Below are positions 42,301 through 55,415 of a DNA stretch of 64,000 nucleotides, one piece after another; the stretch's first letter is position 1, and every line of letters starts with the position of its first letter. A program made the translations under genes and the position numbers. The DNA lies in contig CAJHZI010000506.1 in NCBI GenBank assembly GCA_905160935.1, forward strand, positions 434,001-498,000, written 5' to 3'. Under the pieces are notes generated by a model, which did no database searches, had not been told where the DNA came from, and saw only the letters and a program-made list of their open reading frames with translations. This DNA is from Enchytraeus crypticus (taxonomy: Eukaryota; Annelida; Clitellata; Enchytraeida; Enchytraeidae).

Positions 42301-42565
42301 CGAAATATGTATTTTTTGAAAATCCAGGATTTCTGTAGAAAATAATTTAGCGCTGAATAAAGGCCTTCAGTTCAACCCAGAAAATAAAAATCAATGTCAA
42401 GCAAACAAATTCAACTTCCGATTATAGATTTTCCTTCGAGTCTCACAATTGCAAATAATTGAAAATTGTCGCCATTTCTACAAAGTAATCGCTCAAATCT
42501 GAGTAGAGTTATTGATTTCTCACAAGAAAATAAAGTCAATTATGTAGGCTAAGTGCTAAAGCTAT

Positions 42566-42668
42566 ACAGCTATAGCTAGAACCAAGGATAACGTCAGTTT
42601 CCTGCTCGATGGCAAGTTAGTGGCGGAGAGAGCTCTGAATATGAACCATGCACCTGTTGACTAATCTA
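42566..42668 (-). repeat. SINE family A, diverged
   Basis: GGATAACGTCAGTTTCCTGC, GGCAAGTTAGTGGCGG, GAATATGAACCATGCACCTG. Confidence 0.55.
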
Positions 42669-43414
42669 CTGTAAATGTAAGAGCTAAGAACGGAAAGTAT
42701 TGAAGGTGAGCGCAATTGAAAAATTAAGTTAAAGTTAAAGTCTGACTTAAATATTCCCCTTGTACTCTTTCTTAAGCTTAAAATTATAAATATTTGTTTC
42801 ATGTAGAAATTAATTAATAATTAACTGCAAAAAAATGGATTTATCAAGCAAAATTGCTTTCATGGTACATCTTTGCAAGTCTGATTTATTTCCAGACTGA
42901 ATTACTTCGAGTACATGAGAAGGAGCCTGGAATCGACGGACCAGAAAATCAATTCGATGTCTTTATTGAGCTCCGTGTCGCATTGGAAGGGCTGTGACGT
43001 TATATTGTTCTCATGTGGAATGTGCTTCTGTCCCAAGCGAGAATCTTTTAAGCATTCACCAAAATATCTGTTGCTACATTGCAACCTATTTTTAATTATT
43101 GAAGACAATAAAAAAAGATAAAATTGAAGCTTGAAAACTGAAAATGTAAAAGTTTCATTTCACTATAAACTTCAGATGATTCAGTCGTATCGCTTAGATT
43201 TAACAAAACGTTGAAGGATTAAACTAATAATGAAATATTTCTTTTGGAGTTACTAAACGAATCAACAATTAAGAGAATTTGGGTGAAAATATTTAAAGTG
43301 ACTAGTTGTCGTCTCAAAAAATACTCCTCTCTCCGATTATCTTGCCAAAAGAGCAACACTAATAGTTAAGGTTTTTAAAGTATAGCTTATTTTGAATAAA
43401 ACAAAACAACAAGA

Positions 43415-43565
43415 CATATAATTGCCAAAACAACAACAATTAGCTACGGTTGTCAATGGCAACATCGAGCACTATTGAATCAGATCAAAGCCGTCTGCAA
43501 GCAAAAGCAATAAGTGTCCAATTTTTGGTGAAAATCTCAGATCCAGAAGTCCAGTCCAAAGACAG
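43415..43565 (+). repeat. Dispersed repeat family E
   Basis: AACAACAACAATTAGCTACG, GTCAATGGCAACATCGAGCA, AAAGCCGTCTGCAAGC, CCAGAAGTCCAGTCCAAAG. Confidence 0.65.
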
Positions 43566-45899
43566 GAAATTAAAAAGGTTAAAAGGGTTCAGGAGAATTG
43601 ATCAAGCAGGGATTCTTGCTGATATCTTCTCAACCATATTCTTGTGCAATCAATTCGAGTTGAAGCATCTAGCAGGAATGGTTTGAGTTGATTGGTTAAG
43701 ATTGACGTAATACTGTGGAGAGAAAAGGTGAAAATGAAACTAAATAGCTGATCATAACTTTCAACTAGCTCTCTCTCGTAGTTTTACTTCAAACTCTTAT
43801 CTACTGTAAAGTTTAAAAAGAGTCCAGGCGCAATATATTTAAATCTTACTCGTCAGATCTATTTCAATATTGCTGCAAATCCAGGAGATCTCAAATGTGT
43901 GTAGCTTGTCTCACATGTGTGTACTGTGTAGTTGGTATTCCTGCAATGTACAAAGCACAATGTCCCGCAGTTCGCTAGAGAGTACCTGCAGAGTTACATT
44001 CAAGCTAGTTGAGGAAATAACAAATTGAAGTCATATTAACGAAACACGTATTGCTTGCGATCATGTGCCGTTAAGACAAATTTTGGTTAAATATGTGGAA
44101 AAAATAAGATCTATTATTTATCAGATTCAATCTGAAATCAATAATATAAATAAATAAGAGACTTTTCAGTTGCCAAATTAAAAAAATAGGATCAAATTAT
44201 TAATTGAAAGAAAATATCACGACACTAGTCCACAAATGAGCTATATAAAATCAGACATTTAAAGCCACAACCGAAATAAAAGTCTTGACCTAACTAATAC
44301 TTAAGATGGGAATAACTGGCACATAACTAATTTGTTTGCAGCTAGAATATATTATTTTGTTAATTTTTACGAAAAAGTGCAGTCTTTTTAATTTGTATTT
44401 TCAATTTTCCTTAAATTTACATGAAAGGATGGATATATAGCTACATGATCATTACTTTATATCCATTTTAATGGCTAGATTGATTTATTTCTGAAAGAAA
44501 TGGGATGCCAAAAGTCGCTTCATATTTTCGACTACATTCTTTAGATTAAAAAATCATTTAATAGACATACATTTAGATATATCTTAGACAAATGCCCAGC
44601 CATACTGTAGTATTAGACATTATCACTTACCAATAACTTATCATCTAACTATAGCTGATATTTTGCCAGACATTCACTATTATCAGTTTCCTACGAAAAG
44701 TTGATACTGACTGATTGACTCTCAAATCGTCAGCTGTAATTTTATCGTCAAGCTTGATTTAATGTGCGAGCTCTAATACGTAAGCCGCATGTATAATTAA
44801 TTCGAATCAAAGTCCACAACTTGCGCAACAGCATACTGTCATATTTGATATGCTATGAATACTACTAACTGGCAGTACTTATTGTAGAAGAAAACTTCAA
44901 TTGAGTACATTGAAGAATGAAAGTGACATTTGTCTTTTGCTCTTGAAGAATAGGATTAAAACAAACTGTACATTACACATTTTGGGGAAAGAAATTGAAT
45001 GGATATAAAACATCAGAATTTTCAATGTGACCAATTCTAGATATATATATCTAGGACCAGAAATTACATATGCACTCTGTGTCTGTGTAAGTGCATGTCT
45101 AATTTCTGGCTCTAGACTTTATGTAGAATTTGTCAAAATCACAATTCTAATGTTATATCTTAGTGAAGCAGAGTGACATTAGATATTCTTGTTAATTGAG
45201 CATTGTTAGATTGAGAGACTATATGCTAACAATTTTAGTGTATTTATTTAATTATATCCGAGCATGAATTTCTGGGTTTCTTCAGTAAAATTAGTTAGTT
45301 AATCAATCAGTGAGTCAGTCAGTCAATGAGTCAATCGGCTGGTAAGTTAGTAAGTCAGCCAGACAACGAGTTTATCTATTAATAAATCAATTCCATAATC
45401 AGTTAAATAAAATAAATCAGTCAATCAAGTTATCAATCAATGAAAACACATTGTATGTTTGCAATACAATTAATCAGATAATCACATCATGAATGGGTAA
45501 GAACTAAGTCTAGGTTGTCATAGTCTACTCTCAAGTTGGCAAACAACAAGCTGTATGTTTGAATCGGTTTAGATGTGGAAAGGGGTCCGTAGGGAAAGGT
45601 CTTGAGAGTAATGCAAGAGTTCACAAGATAATGTGAGTTTTACTAAGTATTCCTAAGAACTAACGATGTCAGGCATTTGCATAATGGAAAGGCTTCCCTA
45701 AGCTACTCAATGATAACGCGTATGTCTCGAGAGTTTCACTTTTACGAATAGCACGACAGAAATTGTTGATCTAAATGTCAAAAAAACAAAAAATATCTCG
45801 TAATCATTTATCTCTCCCAGAAGTATTTTCGAAAGTAACTTGGTGATGGAAGATTCTAGCAGCTTATGGTAAAAGTTGTTGATATTTTTCAACAACAAT

Positions 45900-46088
45900 A
45901 GTGCCAGTTTAATGCAACATCAGCAGTATCAGTATAGTGCAACACGTACATTACCAATTTAATGCAACGCACACAGTACCAATCTAATGCAACACGTACA
46001 GTACCAGTCTAATGCAACATGTACAGTCTAATGCAACGCACACAGTACCAGTCTAATGCAACATGTACAGTACCAGTCTAATGCATAG
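45900..46088. repeat. 25-bp minisatellite (GTACAGTACCAGTCTAATGC)
   Basis: About seven units, each carrying TAATGCAACA and AGTACCAGTC, with spacing of about 25 or fewer bases. Confidence 0.85.
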
Positions 46089-46209
46089 GCTCAATCACTG
46101 ACATGATTGTGTTTATAATTTCGCTGAAACGTAATACCACGTCTAGATTCTTCCGTTCGCGGGACTAGTAGAGTGAGAGCTTTCGAACTGGAAGGGAATG
46201 GGAGAGAAT

Positions 46210-46288
46210 AAACTAAAAAGCAAACGAGAGATAGAGAGAGAGTGAGGAGAGAGAGATAGAGAAAGAGAGAAGGTAGAGGTTCGAAAGA

Positions 46289-46325
<37 letters not shown>

Positions 46326-46342
46326 GAGAGGATCGAAAGAGA

Positions 46343-46383
<41 letters not shown>

Positions 46384-46395
46384 CAGGTAGATGTT

Positions 46396-46437
<42 letters not shown>

Positions 46438-46440
46438 ATT
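46210..46440. repeat. (GA)n microsatellite with short spacers
   Basis: Three long GA blocks separated by related spacers (AGGTAGAGGTTCGAAAG, GGAGAGGATCGAAAG, CAGGTAGATGTTCAAG): a higher-order tandem of a GA-rich unit. Confidence 0.85.
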
Positions 46441-46584
46441 GAAAGTGAAGTTAGAGAGACAGTAGGCCCAGTGGTTAAATGGGATAGGGGAACTCACTTT
46501 TTCATTTTTTTCTGAGGTGTGTTACCATGGTAGAAGCACACCTTGAATCTAGGAGATCAGCAAATACATTACATTTGTGATTTA

Positions 46585-46800
46585 GGGGATATGGCGTAAT
46601 AGTTAGAATGTTCGCCTCGTATACAAGTGGCCTGGGTTCAAAGCCCGGTCCAATCAAGTAGTGACGGATATCCCCTAGGGCCCATGGAAGGTTAGTCTTG
46701 TATCGGAACTTGCTTCCGATTGGCGCTATCAATAGCAAAGATATGATTAACCATGGAAAGAATTGATAATAACCTGCCAGGAACTTGCAAAGCGGTCTTG
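46585..46800 (+). repeat. tRNA-headed SINE with shared core
   Basis: The head (46585-46651) has the length of a tRNA: ATGGCGTAATAGTTAGAATG as the A-box side and GGGTTCAAAGCCC as the T arm/B-box. The body (46672-46752) contains GGAAGGTTAGTC, ATTGGCGCTATCAA and AACCATGG, resembling the body that follows the 5S-like head at 49500-49700. I treat it as a SINE rather than a tRNA gene because the ends do not pair convincingly and a body follows. Confidence 0.65.
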
Positions 46801-46954
46801 AAGACTGGACACTGGCCATGATACAGCTATAGAAATTGTTGGAGGTCATTATTATTATTTGTATTAATACAGGGGATAGATATATTCTGATCATTCTCCT
46901 AGCTCTCAATTACTTTAACCACCAAGTAGGCCTATACGTGCAGATAAGGATGGG

Positions 46955-47010
46955 AGAAATGTATGAGAGAAAGAGAGAAAGAGGGAGAGAGAGAGAGAGC
47001 GCGCGAGAGA
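46955..47010. repeat. (GA)n microsatellite
   Basis: Short GA run with GCGC interruption. Confidence 0.8.
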
Positions 47011-47175
47011 GGAAGAGTAAGGTCGATAGAAAGTGAATAGATCTAGAATCAGGATAAAAATTGAAAAGTTGTAAATTAATACCTAGTAAAATAATATCTC
47101 TCGCAATTTAACATTAATTTTTCCTAACATATATGTTATATCTTAACCTTTGTTGAGATATAAGTTAGGGAAAGG

Positions 47176-47275
47176 CTGAAACTAACTTTAACGTCTGTTT
47201 CATGCAGTAAGAATACTACCAGAGACATTCTCGGAGGGAGTCGAACCCGTGGTTTCTAGCATCACCTCATCGGGT
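47176..47275 (-). repeat. SINE fragment, family A-like
   Basis: CTTTAACGTCTGTTTCATGC, then GGAGGGAGTCGAACCCGTGG, a B-box on the minus strand (GGGTTCGACTCC). Confidence 0.5.
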
Positions 47276-47403
47276 TTCTGCACCGATAACAGTTTGTTGT
47301 GTGTTATTACGAAAGCGTTATACATATATATAGAGCTCCAGTTGTCATGGACGAAGGTAGCACTCTAATTATTGTTGTTGTAATTTTTGATGTAGTGGAC
47401 TAT

Positions 47404-47471
47404 AATAATAATAATAATAACAATAATAATTTCGAGTGAGGAAACTGACGTTAACCTTAGCTTTACCAGCT

Positions 47472-47512
<41 letters not shown>

Positions 47513-47515
47513 TTG
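47404..47515. repeat. (TAA)n tracts around a SINE family A tail
   Basis: Two TAATAA runs with TTCGAGTGAGGAAACTGACG and the TTAGC tail of SINE family A (+) between them. Confidence 0.8.
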
Positions 47516-47970
47516 ATTTGCAGTGGCAACAAGCCAGTCTACCGGTGAGCAAGGGTGGTCTTGGAATTCGTCTTGTTTCTCATATTGCGCCTTCAGCCTT
47601 CTTGGCATCAGCGATGGGAACGAGGCAATTGCAAGACGCCATCCTTCATAAGTGCTCCCTTTCTGCCGATAGATCCATTGACGTTGCGTTGTCAGTTTGG
47701 TCCAAAAGCCTCATCTCCAGTGCTCCACCTTCTACCTCAGTCAGTTGACATTATTAATGGCATAGGCAGACTTATTGCAGAGCAAACCGGCGATAAGCGA
47801 GAGACATCTTTTTTTGGCAAAGGCTTTCCGTGACTTTGCAAAGATTTAATGCAATCTGCTTCAATAATTTTATTTAAGCCGATTGATGACCTCGTGTAGC
47901 CGGGCGGCGATTCAGCACGTATTGCTTGAATAGTTTTTATCAAACCCCAGGTTCTTTACACCGGGGTAAA
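47515..47970 (+). mobile_element. LINE 3' end with reverse-transcriptase C-terminus
   Basis: The frame gives QWQQASLPVSKGGLGIRLVS, HIAPSAFLASAMG and later SVWSKSLISSAPP. The qAsLPvxxGGLGIRsa and aaflaS motifs mark the region after the catalytic core in many invertebrate non-LTR reverse transcriptases. A non-coding 3' part (47758-47970) matches 3255-3465. It is 5'-truncated and starts right after a (TAA)n tract. Confidence 0.8.
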
Positions 47971-49164
47971 AAATAGAATTAAAAAAATAATAATAAAAAT
48001 AGAAATAGTAATAATAATAATAATAATAACAACAACAATAATAATAACAGTCCATATCAGAATCAGAAATAAGAGCTGAAGATCTAGTGTAAAAGCCGCA
48101 CGACTAAAACAATACAAATGACAAAAATTAAGCAAATTAAAAATATTATTACTGTTGAAATATTTAGCAGCACAGCTCAACGGTCAAACGTTTTGAGAAA
48201 AGACTAACATTTACGCTTCGATTTCGAAGTTTCGTAATTGCTATCAGATATGTTGAGATTTAGACAATAAATGTGTGTCTGTCACAATAGCAGTTAATGC
48301 GTAGCATATTTAGATTTACAAGTATAACTATGGATTATACGATCAATTTGATATTTAAAATTATCAAGTCATAGGCCGTTTTGAAGTTCTGAAGCGTGAA
48401 ATAAAATCAGCCAAGCATATAATGATTGTTGAGGCGGCATTAGCGAACTGTATTACATTGGAATATAATTATAATGAAAAGAGAAACAAACATTTGCCAT
48501 ATGACGCCGCAAGGAACTACTTTCTTTTGCGGCATAATTAAGCCAACGTGTTGTTTAAAATAGTATACATCCCGTGATCTTTGATATTTGCTAGTTAGTA
48601 AGTTTAACTGACTGGTTTTTAGTAACTTTTTACTAGAGGAGTGAATACTACGAGAGGGTTAATAGGTTGAAAAAAAGTCAGATAGATAAGATGGTTTACC
48701 GTGAATTTTTGAAAGCCAAGGAAGCTATGTTTAATTTTATTCGTTAGGAGACTAGAAGGCAGTGCAGTTTCGTAAGAAGAAGTGTGGGATTTGAATATTT
48801 TTACATTACAGTAGCTTACTTAGCTTACAGTATATAAATCCTTAGCTTTCTATATATTATGCTTATTTCGAAGCATATATAGAAGATCATTAGAATTGCT
48901 TACAAACAGCCTGGTAATAGGAACGTACATCTTTGCAGATAGGGAGGGAGAGAGAAAGCGAAAGAACGAGAGAGAGAGACAGAGACAGAGACGCAGAGAG
49001 AGAGAGAGAGAGAGAGAGGATACAGATATGAATGGAAATATATTGAAATTATAAAATTAAACATATTTCAAATTTAATGAAAGATGCTGAAATTACATAT
49101 TATAAATGTGAAAATTATGCTTTAGCATAAGTTATCTCTCTATTTTAGTTTTCAGCCAACTTAT

Positions 49165-49385
49165 AGGTCCAAGGCAAGTTTTCTTACTCACATATTACTT
49201 TCACGTTTTATACAAAGCACTCCATCGCTTAACGAATTAATTCTTTAAACAAAGACTATTCCTTATCCATACCATCATGTAGCCTATACCATGGGAATTA
49301 TATGGGCTCTGAGACGATTTTCCGTTATCTTCCTCAGTTCTTGTTCAATCGCCTTTTACGACACGTACAGTCTACGGGTCTACGG
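49165..49385 (-). repeat. Composite SINE (family C), minus strand
   Basis: AAAGCACTCCATCGCTTAAC, CCTTATCCATACCATCATGT, AGCCTATACCATGGG, CGATTTTCCGTTATCTTCCT, ACGACACGTACAGTCTACGG. Confidence 0.7.
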
Positions 49386-49499
49386 TGTAAGTGTAGTATA
49401 CGTGATATAACAAAACAATGTGATAAAGATTTAACGTCCGCCTCCTCATACGAAGGATAGTATCAGGGACTTTCATGCATTAAATGCACTGTTTAATTA

Positions 49500-49700
49500 G
49501 GGTGGAATTTAGGCCACTAGGTTTTGCTCGACAAACCCAAGTTAAACAACGTCGAGCACAGTTAGTACGTGGATGGGCGATCGCTTTGAAAGACCTAGTG
49601 TTGATAGCTGTCAATGAAAATTCCCCTGGGTTTTGGAAGGTTACTTTTAATCGGCGCTGGCTGCAATCGATGCACTCGATAAACATGGAGAGGTAGTAGG
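49500..49700 (+). repeat. 5S rRNA-derived SINE (SINE3-like)
   Basis: AAGTTAAACAACGTCGAGCA, then GTTAGTACGTGGATGGGCGA, TCGCTTTGAAAGACC and GTGTTGATAGCT follow the 3' two thirds of 5S rRNA, including its internal Pol III boxes (AAGTTAAGCAACG and GTACTTGGATGGG). A body (49621-49690) with GGAAGGTTAC, AATCGGCGCTGG and AAACATGG resembles the body of the tRNA-headed SINE at 46585-46800. The 5S part is diverged, so it is not a working 5S gene. Confidence 0.75.
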
Positions 49701-51944
49701 AAATAACGTAAACTGCAAAACAGAAACTAATCAAGAAAACTTTGTAATATATGCGGTATGTAATGTGTAATGTATGTAACCATGCGAACAATAGATTCTA
49801 ATAGACTACACGCCTAAAGAAAATAAGTACCTACCTGGTGCGAGTAATGAAGCAATAAATTAATAATATACATCTAAATACATCACTCGTGATTAACTTC
49901 ATGTGTATGAGTAGATAGTAGTCCGACATGTCGAAGGCAGCAAAGCCACTTCGCCAATATTTAAGAAATATGAAAGCCATATGTTTCTAAGATATTGTAG
50001 CTTTCACGAGAAAATGCAGATAATATTTATACTGGATAAGTGCATTCAATTTCAGTGCAATATAGTCCTTTAGTTTATACTCACTACGTGATAGAGTTAA
50101 TATAATTTATCACACGTACTGCTATAGGATTTCATGGTTATCTGGGGGAATTAGCTTAAACTATCTTAAGGTTGCCACTCTTGTAGTGATCCTCAAAAAT
50201 TCTCATTGTGATTACAGATTAATGCTCGATGCACAAGTTACAAAATAGTTTTTTCTTTCCACCCATTTGCTAAACCAGATTTTTAATCACCCAAAATCGT
50301 CCTACACCACCCCGATAACCTTTTAGACAGTGCACTAGAACGCAACACGACTAGCAAACCAACGCTAACAGGCCTCTGCACTATACTAGACGATGTCTAA
50401 ATCTGATACCTCACTAAAACAGAAACAAATAGAACGTGTTAGAAATAAGCTAGACTAGAACGTTATGCAATCCTCGTGATGCGTTTGTTATACATGCTGG
50501 ATCAGCAACGATTTGTCGGCGGCTGTTTTTTTGCATACGCCGAGTGAGACGGCCAGCTGCTGTGAAATCGATCAGCTGCGAGATCAGCTGCTGATTCAAT
50601 TTAGTGTTAGCAGAAAGATCAGCGGTTAAAAGATATGGCCCTTTGTGACTTTCGCGTAAAGCAATCATTAAAATCGCACATATACAACATCTAATTACAT
50701 AAAATAAGCAATATATATTTAGAAAAATATGCATTATATGAATAATTTATATACACTTGTTCATACGTCTGAACGAATGCAATATGAAAATATGTTTCAA
50801 TGTGTAAAGTACGTTTCGTAATCTTCACAGAGTGTTATCGGAGCAGGCCAATAATAATGTGACCGCTTAAAACATTACAAACTTTCAATTACAAACTTTC
50901 AATCAGGAGAGTGAAGTGTCAAGAATAGCCTAAAGCCACTCGGGGGGAGGGGGGTTAATCATCGTGCTGCTTCAATAGATCAGTTCGGTAATTGAAAACA
51001 TATTTTGTTGCATGTTAACACTGGTTTGTTTATGTTGACATCTGATCCATATATTTACATGTAAATGTAATGGGTCTACATTATAATGCATGCATATCGT
51101 TATAATGGGTGTCAGAGTAAAACTATAAGTGTTAAGTTATTCTTTAATTAATATCCGTAGAGTAGGTTGTAAAGTAAATAACATTTCTAAAGAAAGCTTG
51201 TATTAGAAATTTTATGAGGAACCAGTACATTTCAATGGTATTCTATGCAGTATTTACGTTTTCTTGTCCACTGATTACATTTGGTGTCCCCGATGTTTTA
51301 TTTCTTGCTATTACCGAAAATATCTATTATCTATGATGAAAACGTTAATAGTATAGAAGATAAAGAACAAAGATGATAATCGAAGCATGTACCCTATGAA
51401 CTACGCGGTCTTCAACATGGGTCGAGACGGAATGTTTGATAGAACACTACTTGCATATTTGGAAAACTTTATTGTAAGATCGTCAGCGACTGCCTTAACT
51501 CAATTGAGCAAAATTGCAACAATTAATACAGATTACCACGGATTTTTCCGCCTGCACAACATTAACAATAAAAAATCTCTCAGCCTCACATGAATACTTT
51601 AAATGATCAATGCCTTATGTACAGTTTACAGATATTCTGAAATAGGACGCTCAAATTTGAGAGAAACTGCGTATAGCTTGTCGTGTTCAACAACTAGTAA
51701 TTAAAGTCTCGATATGCAACTTCTATTATAATTAATGGTTATTAATTGCAAAATGGTTTACTTCGAAACGAATCTGATGTCGTAGCTTAATTTTCGGCTG
51801 GATGCGCTCTATTCTGCCAAGAATGTTCATTTTTGTAAGTGAAATGTTTCGTCTGAGCACACCCTGAGTTATGTAACCTGACCTTATGCTCACGTGGGTT
51901 GGGTTGTGCGTTGACTGGCCTGGGTTTTGAATCATGTAAGCATT

Positions 51945-52152
51945 ATAGTGTAATGATCAACTATGTTGATATCTATCACTTTTAATACCACATGTTTAAA
52001 CTTTTTTGTAATTTAGACCACTTTCCGTGTAACTAGTCCAGTGAATGTCCAAGATTTTACTCTCAGATCAACGCGGCTAGAATTCGAACCCACGAGGGTT
52101 CAATTCACCTCAGGATCTGTCATTTCAAACTTCATGACGTTACCACTACGCT
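51945..52152 (-). repeat. SINE family B, fullest copy
   Basis: Minus strand: ACGTCATGAAGTTTGAAATG, GTGGGTTCGAATTCTAGCC (B-box), ATCTGAGAGTAAAATCTTGG, CATTCACTGGACTAGTTACA, ACATGTGGTATTAAAAGTGA, end GATCATTACACTATAATG. Confidence 0.75.
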
Positions 52153-52331
52153 TGTAAAATATTTTGTCCTATCTGTCATCATTCTTATGTCTTATCTGTT
52201 ATTTTATCTTATCCTGGATTCTAATAATCCAGGCCATTTTCATCCGAAACGAACACTCCCACTATTGCTCCATATCCCCTCCCAACTTCCAGTAAAAAGT
52301 AATAAAACAATAACGCGTAATTGTTAAATAG

Positions 52332-53130
52332 TAGAGATGGGAATTTTCTGAATTTCCAGAGTTCGGGTTCGGTTCTGTTAGTTGAAAATGAAAGTTCGGT
52401 TCGGTTCGGGTTCGGTTAGCAGTTGACAATTTGAGAGTTCCGTTCGGTTCGTTGAAAATGAAAGTTCGGTTCGGTTCGGGTTCGGTCCTAACAAGGGTTC
52501 GGGTTCGGTTCGGGTTCGGCTTGCTTTCCAACTAGCAAGAGTTCGATTTGAGTTCGAAATCCTTTGGTTTGGATAGTGATGCAATTGTTTAACTTTACTT
52601 ATAATAATCATGGTTATGACAAACATGTTTAAAATGGTTTGTGGTAAATATGCTTAAAAATTAATTAAGTCATAACAGCTGCCACATTTTTTCACCTGGG
52701 TAAAAATATGACAATTAAAAAGGGAGAGAAGTGGTATTTATTCCTGTACATTTCTTAAGATATTGTTAGTTGACCAACAAATGTTCATAATATAGATATT
52801 TAGCTTTATTATTGTATCTGAAATACTTTCCTTGATTATAACGAGCAAATAGAATGCTTCATCAATTTTTAAATTTTTATTGTCACTATAGGCCTATATA
52901 TTAGATACGTTTAGAATTAAGTAGAAATGTCTTGGGTAAAATTTGATGCAATATTTCAGTGACAAAGTGCAATATAGTAACAAAAAAATGTCAGATGAAG
53001 ATGATTTAGTTAACACGTGTACTTCCATAGAAAAATGATCATAGTATACACCGTTTGCTATCAACTGACCAGTAATAAGCTTCATAATTTACCTTAGGGT
53101 TTCAAATTTGAAACTCTCAGATCAATTATG
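52332..53130 (-). mobile_element. Dispersed element with CCGAACCCGAA minisatellite, copy B
   Basis: Inverted copy of 39763-40546, similar over its whole length. It keeps more units of the GGTTCGGGTTCGGTTCGG minisatellite and starts TAGAGATGGGAATTTTC. Confidence 0.7.
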
Positions 53131-53379
53131 AAGTTACGAAAATAGTTATGAAAAAATTGCTATGGTGCAAAATTATAAACTACAGATAGTCTTAACACAT
53201 ATAGAATGTCATATATAATTATTTGTAAATCTGGCTGCAAAATACTAAGGTAGCACACTAAAATTAGAAAAAATCATAATTTGAATTTAACAAGAACAAA
53301 TCCACCTAGATTGAGTCAAGCATTTTCAGATTTTTATGGAATACTCTCATCACTTTTGTCTCTCTGATGTTAATTAAAC

Positions 53380-53690
53380 TCAAAATATAAACAACTTCTG
53401 GTAAATTTGAGACAGGTTGTATAGCTAAGTTTCAAGCTTGTTATCTTGCCACAAGAGTAAACTTACGCAGAAAATGCAGCAGTGTTTTGAGTAATTTGTA
53501 TTTTGTTTATCAGCCAAGGGTGCTACAAAATGTGTTCATGGCGCCCTGGTTTATAAATAAATTCTTTTGTAAATTACATTCAACGTCACAACAGAATAAT
53601 ATTAAAGTGCGCAATTTTAATATTTTTACAGCTACCATTTTTAAAATCCTTTAAACGTACTCGAGAGTCATATTATGGCAAATTTTTTTA
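53380..53690 (+). repeat. Unclassified dispersed repeat, copy 1
   Basis: ACTTCTGGTAAATTTGAGAC through GGTGCTACAAAATGTGTTCA is found, almost unchanged for about 170 bases, inverted at 60985-61165. Similarity continues more weakly on the right. Confidence 0.7.
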
Positions 53691-53949
53691 ATTTCACATG
53701 GTGTCTTTGGAACCAGCCTTACTTGCTGAATGTTTTTTGAAAAATATCTCGAGTGTTGAAAGATAAAACGATGGTACTAAGATATTTTACATGTATATTG
53801 ATTAAATGCATGTAAAAGTTTTACTTAATCATCTAAGAATATTTTAATTTTTTCAGTTGAAAAAATAGCACAAAATAATGTAATAATTGATCATACAATT
53901 GAGCTCATTCTCTCTTTTTCTTTCTGTCTTTCTTGTATCTACTCTGCTT

Positions 53950-53954
53950 TTATG

Positions 53955-54016
<62 letters not shown>
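53950..54016. repeat. (CT)n then (TA)n microsatellite
   Basis: CT run followed directly by TA run. Confidence 0.9.
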
Positions 54017-54018
<2 letters not shown>

Positions 54019-54079
54019 TAATATACACCTTTATGACAGTAGACTTATACAAAGCATGTGAACGAACACTTTTTGACGG

Positions 54080-54136
<57 letters not shown>

Positions 54137-54839
54137 CATATCTAATATATATATAATCAGAGTTGTGTCAGGGTCACTAAAGGGACCCACCGTACACTGA
54201 ACATGTTATAGTAGGTGACTGAACAGCAACTTAGGACGGCAAAGTGGAGCCACCTCAGAAGCCATATTATTCACAAGCTATAGGCTACGTTAAACTGCGG
54301 GTAAGGAATATCCTATATCATAAGGGATAAACTTATTAATCAATGGAATAATCGATGGAGTTCCGACTATAGAGCTCGAAAACAGAATTTACGAGAGTAG
54401 GAATATGTACCTTAAATCAGCTACATAGCTGAAATCTGGAGAAAGTGTTGATGCGGATACTGAGAAAGACATAGTTTGTAAATCATACTAAACTAGCCAG
54501 ATAAATACTATTTGTAATGGATTCACGTTTGGACACGTCAAGAGCTTGCATTCAGGTAAAGTTCTTTTGATCAGCTTTATCTACTCATGATAACAATAGT
54601 TGTCGACTGTTGATCCGAGTGACCGCCCTGATATGGCGATGAGTATCAAATGCCTTATCACTCCTTATCAATCACATGCTACTGCGTGTGACGTGAATAC
54701 TTAACCTTATACTTCGTAGTAATTCGCACTTTAATTTGACCATACTGTGTAGAATAGTCTATTTGATGATATACGATTTGATAATTTACGATTGCAGCAT
54801 ATTTCAAATGTCTTCAGACTTTCTACTTCGTAATGCAAT
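54017..54839. repeat. Direct duplication, left copy (includes a family C SINE)
   Basis: Runs from CTTAATATACACCTTTATGA to CTACTTCGTAATGCAAT. It repeats at 55300-56130, about 1,283 bases to the right. It contains a (TA)n tract, a composite SINE (54162-54450) and about 400 bases of other sequence. Confidence 0.9.
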
Positions 54840-55266
54840 TCTCTAGCTTATGGTATTATTATTATAAATGTACATGTTCATTATAATAATAAATATTATA
54901 TAAATTAGTATTATATATATTTTATAGTATTATATATGCACGAGTTCACCTATTATAATTATCTTTGCGTATTTTTTTTCTATGTTCATCATTCACATTT
55001 AGTCTGTGTAACCCGGGTTGAATGACCCTTTTGATGTTCTTATTAGTTGAATTGATGTGAATTTAACTTTGTAATTGAATAAATTTGTGATCAAGAGCAT
55101 GGCTTGGAAAGAACGGTATTGAAATGATCTTAAATATGGTCAATTGATCTACGTAAGATGCTGTAATTGCTCGTATATTGATTATTATCAGAAGTTTTAA
55201 TCAAATTCAGTATAGAAACAAAAGGCATAATAATTAATTCATACAATTGAGCGATTACAGAGATTT

Positions 55267-55299
<33 letters not shown>

Positions 55300-55358
55300 C
55301 TTAATATACACCTTTATGACAGTAACTTATACAAAGCGTAACGAACACTTTTTGACGG

Positions 55359-55415
<57 letters not shown>

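Noticed and set aside
45900-46088. CRISPR-like spaced repeats
   Set aside because: Units are adjacent and degenerate without unique spacers, in a eukaryotic genome.
46585-46655. Functional tRNA gene
   Set aside because: Boxes A and B are present, but the ends do not pair convincingly and a SINE body follows.
49500-49615. Functional 5S rRNA gene
   Set aside because: Only the 3' two thirds match, with many changes, and a SINE body follows.
50450-50734. 94-residue minus-strand open frame
   Set aside because: No recognisable domain, no splice context; likely chance.
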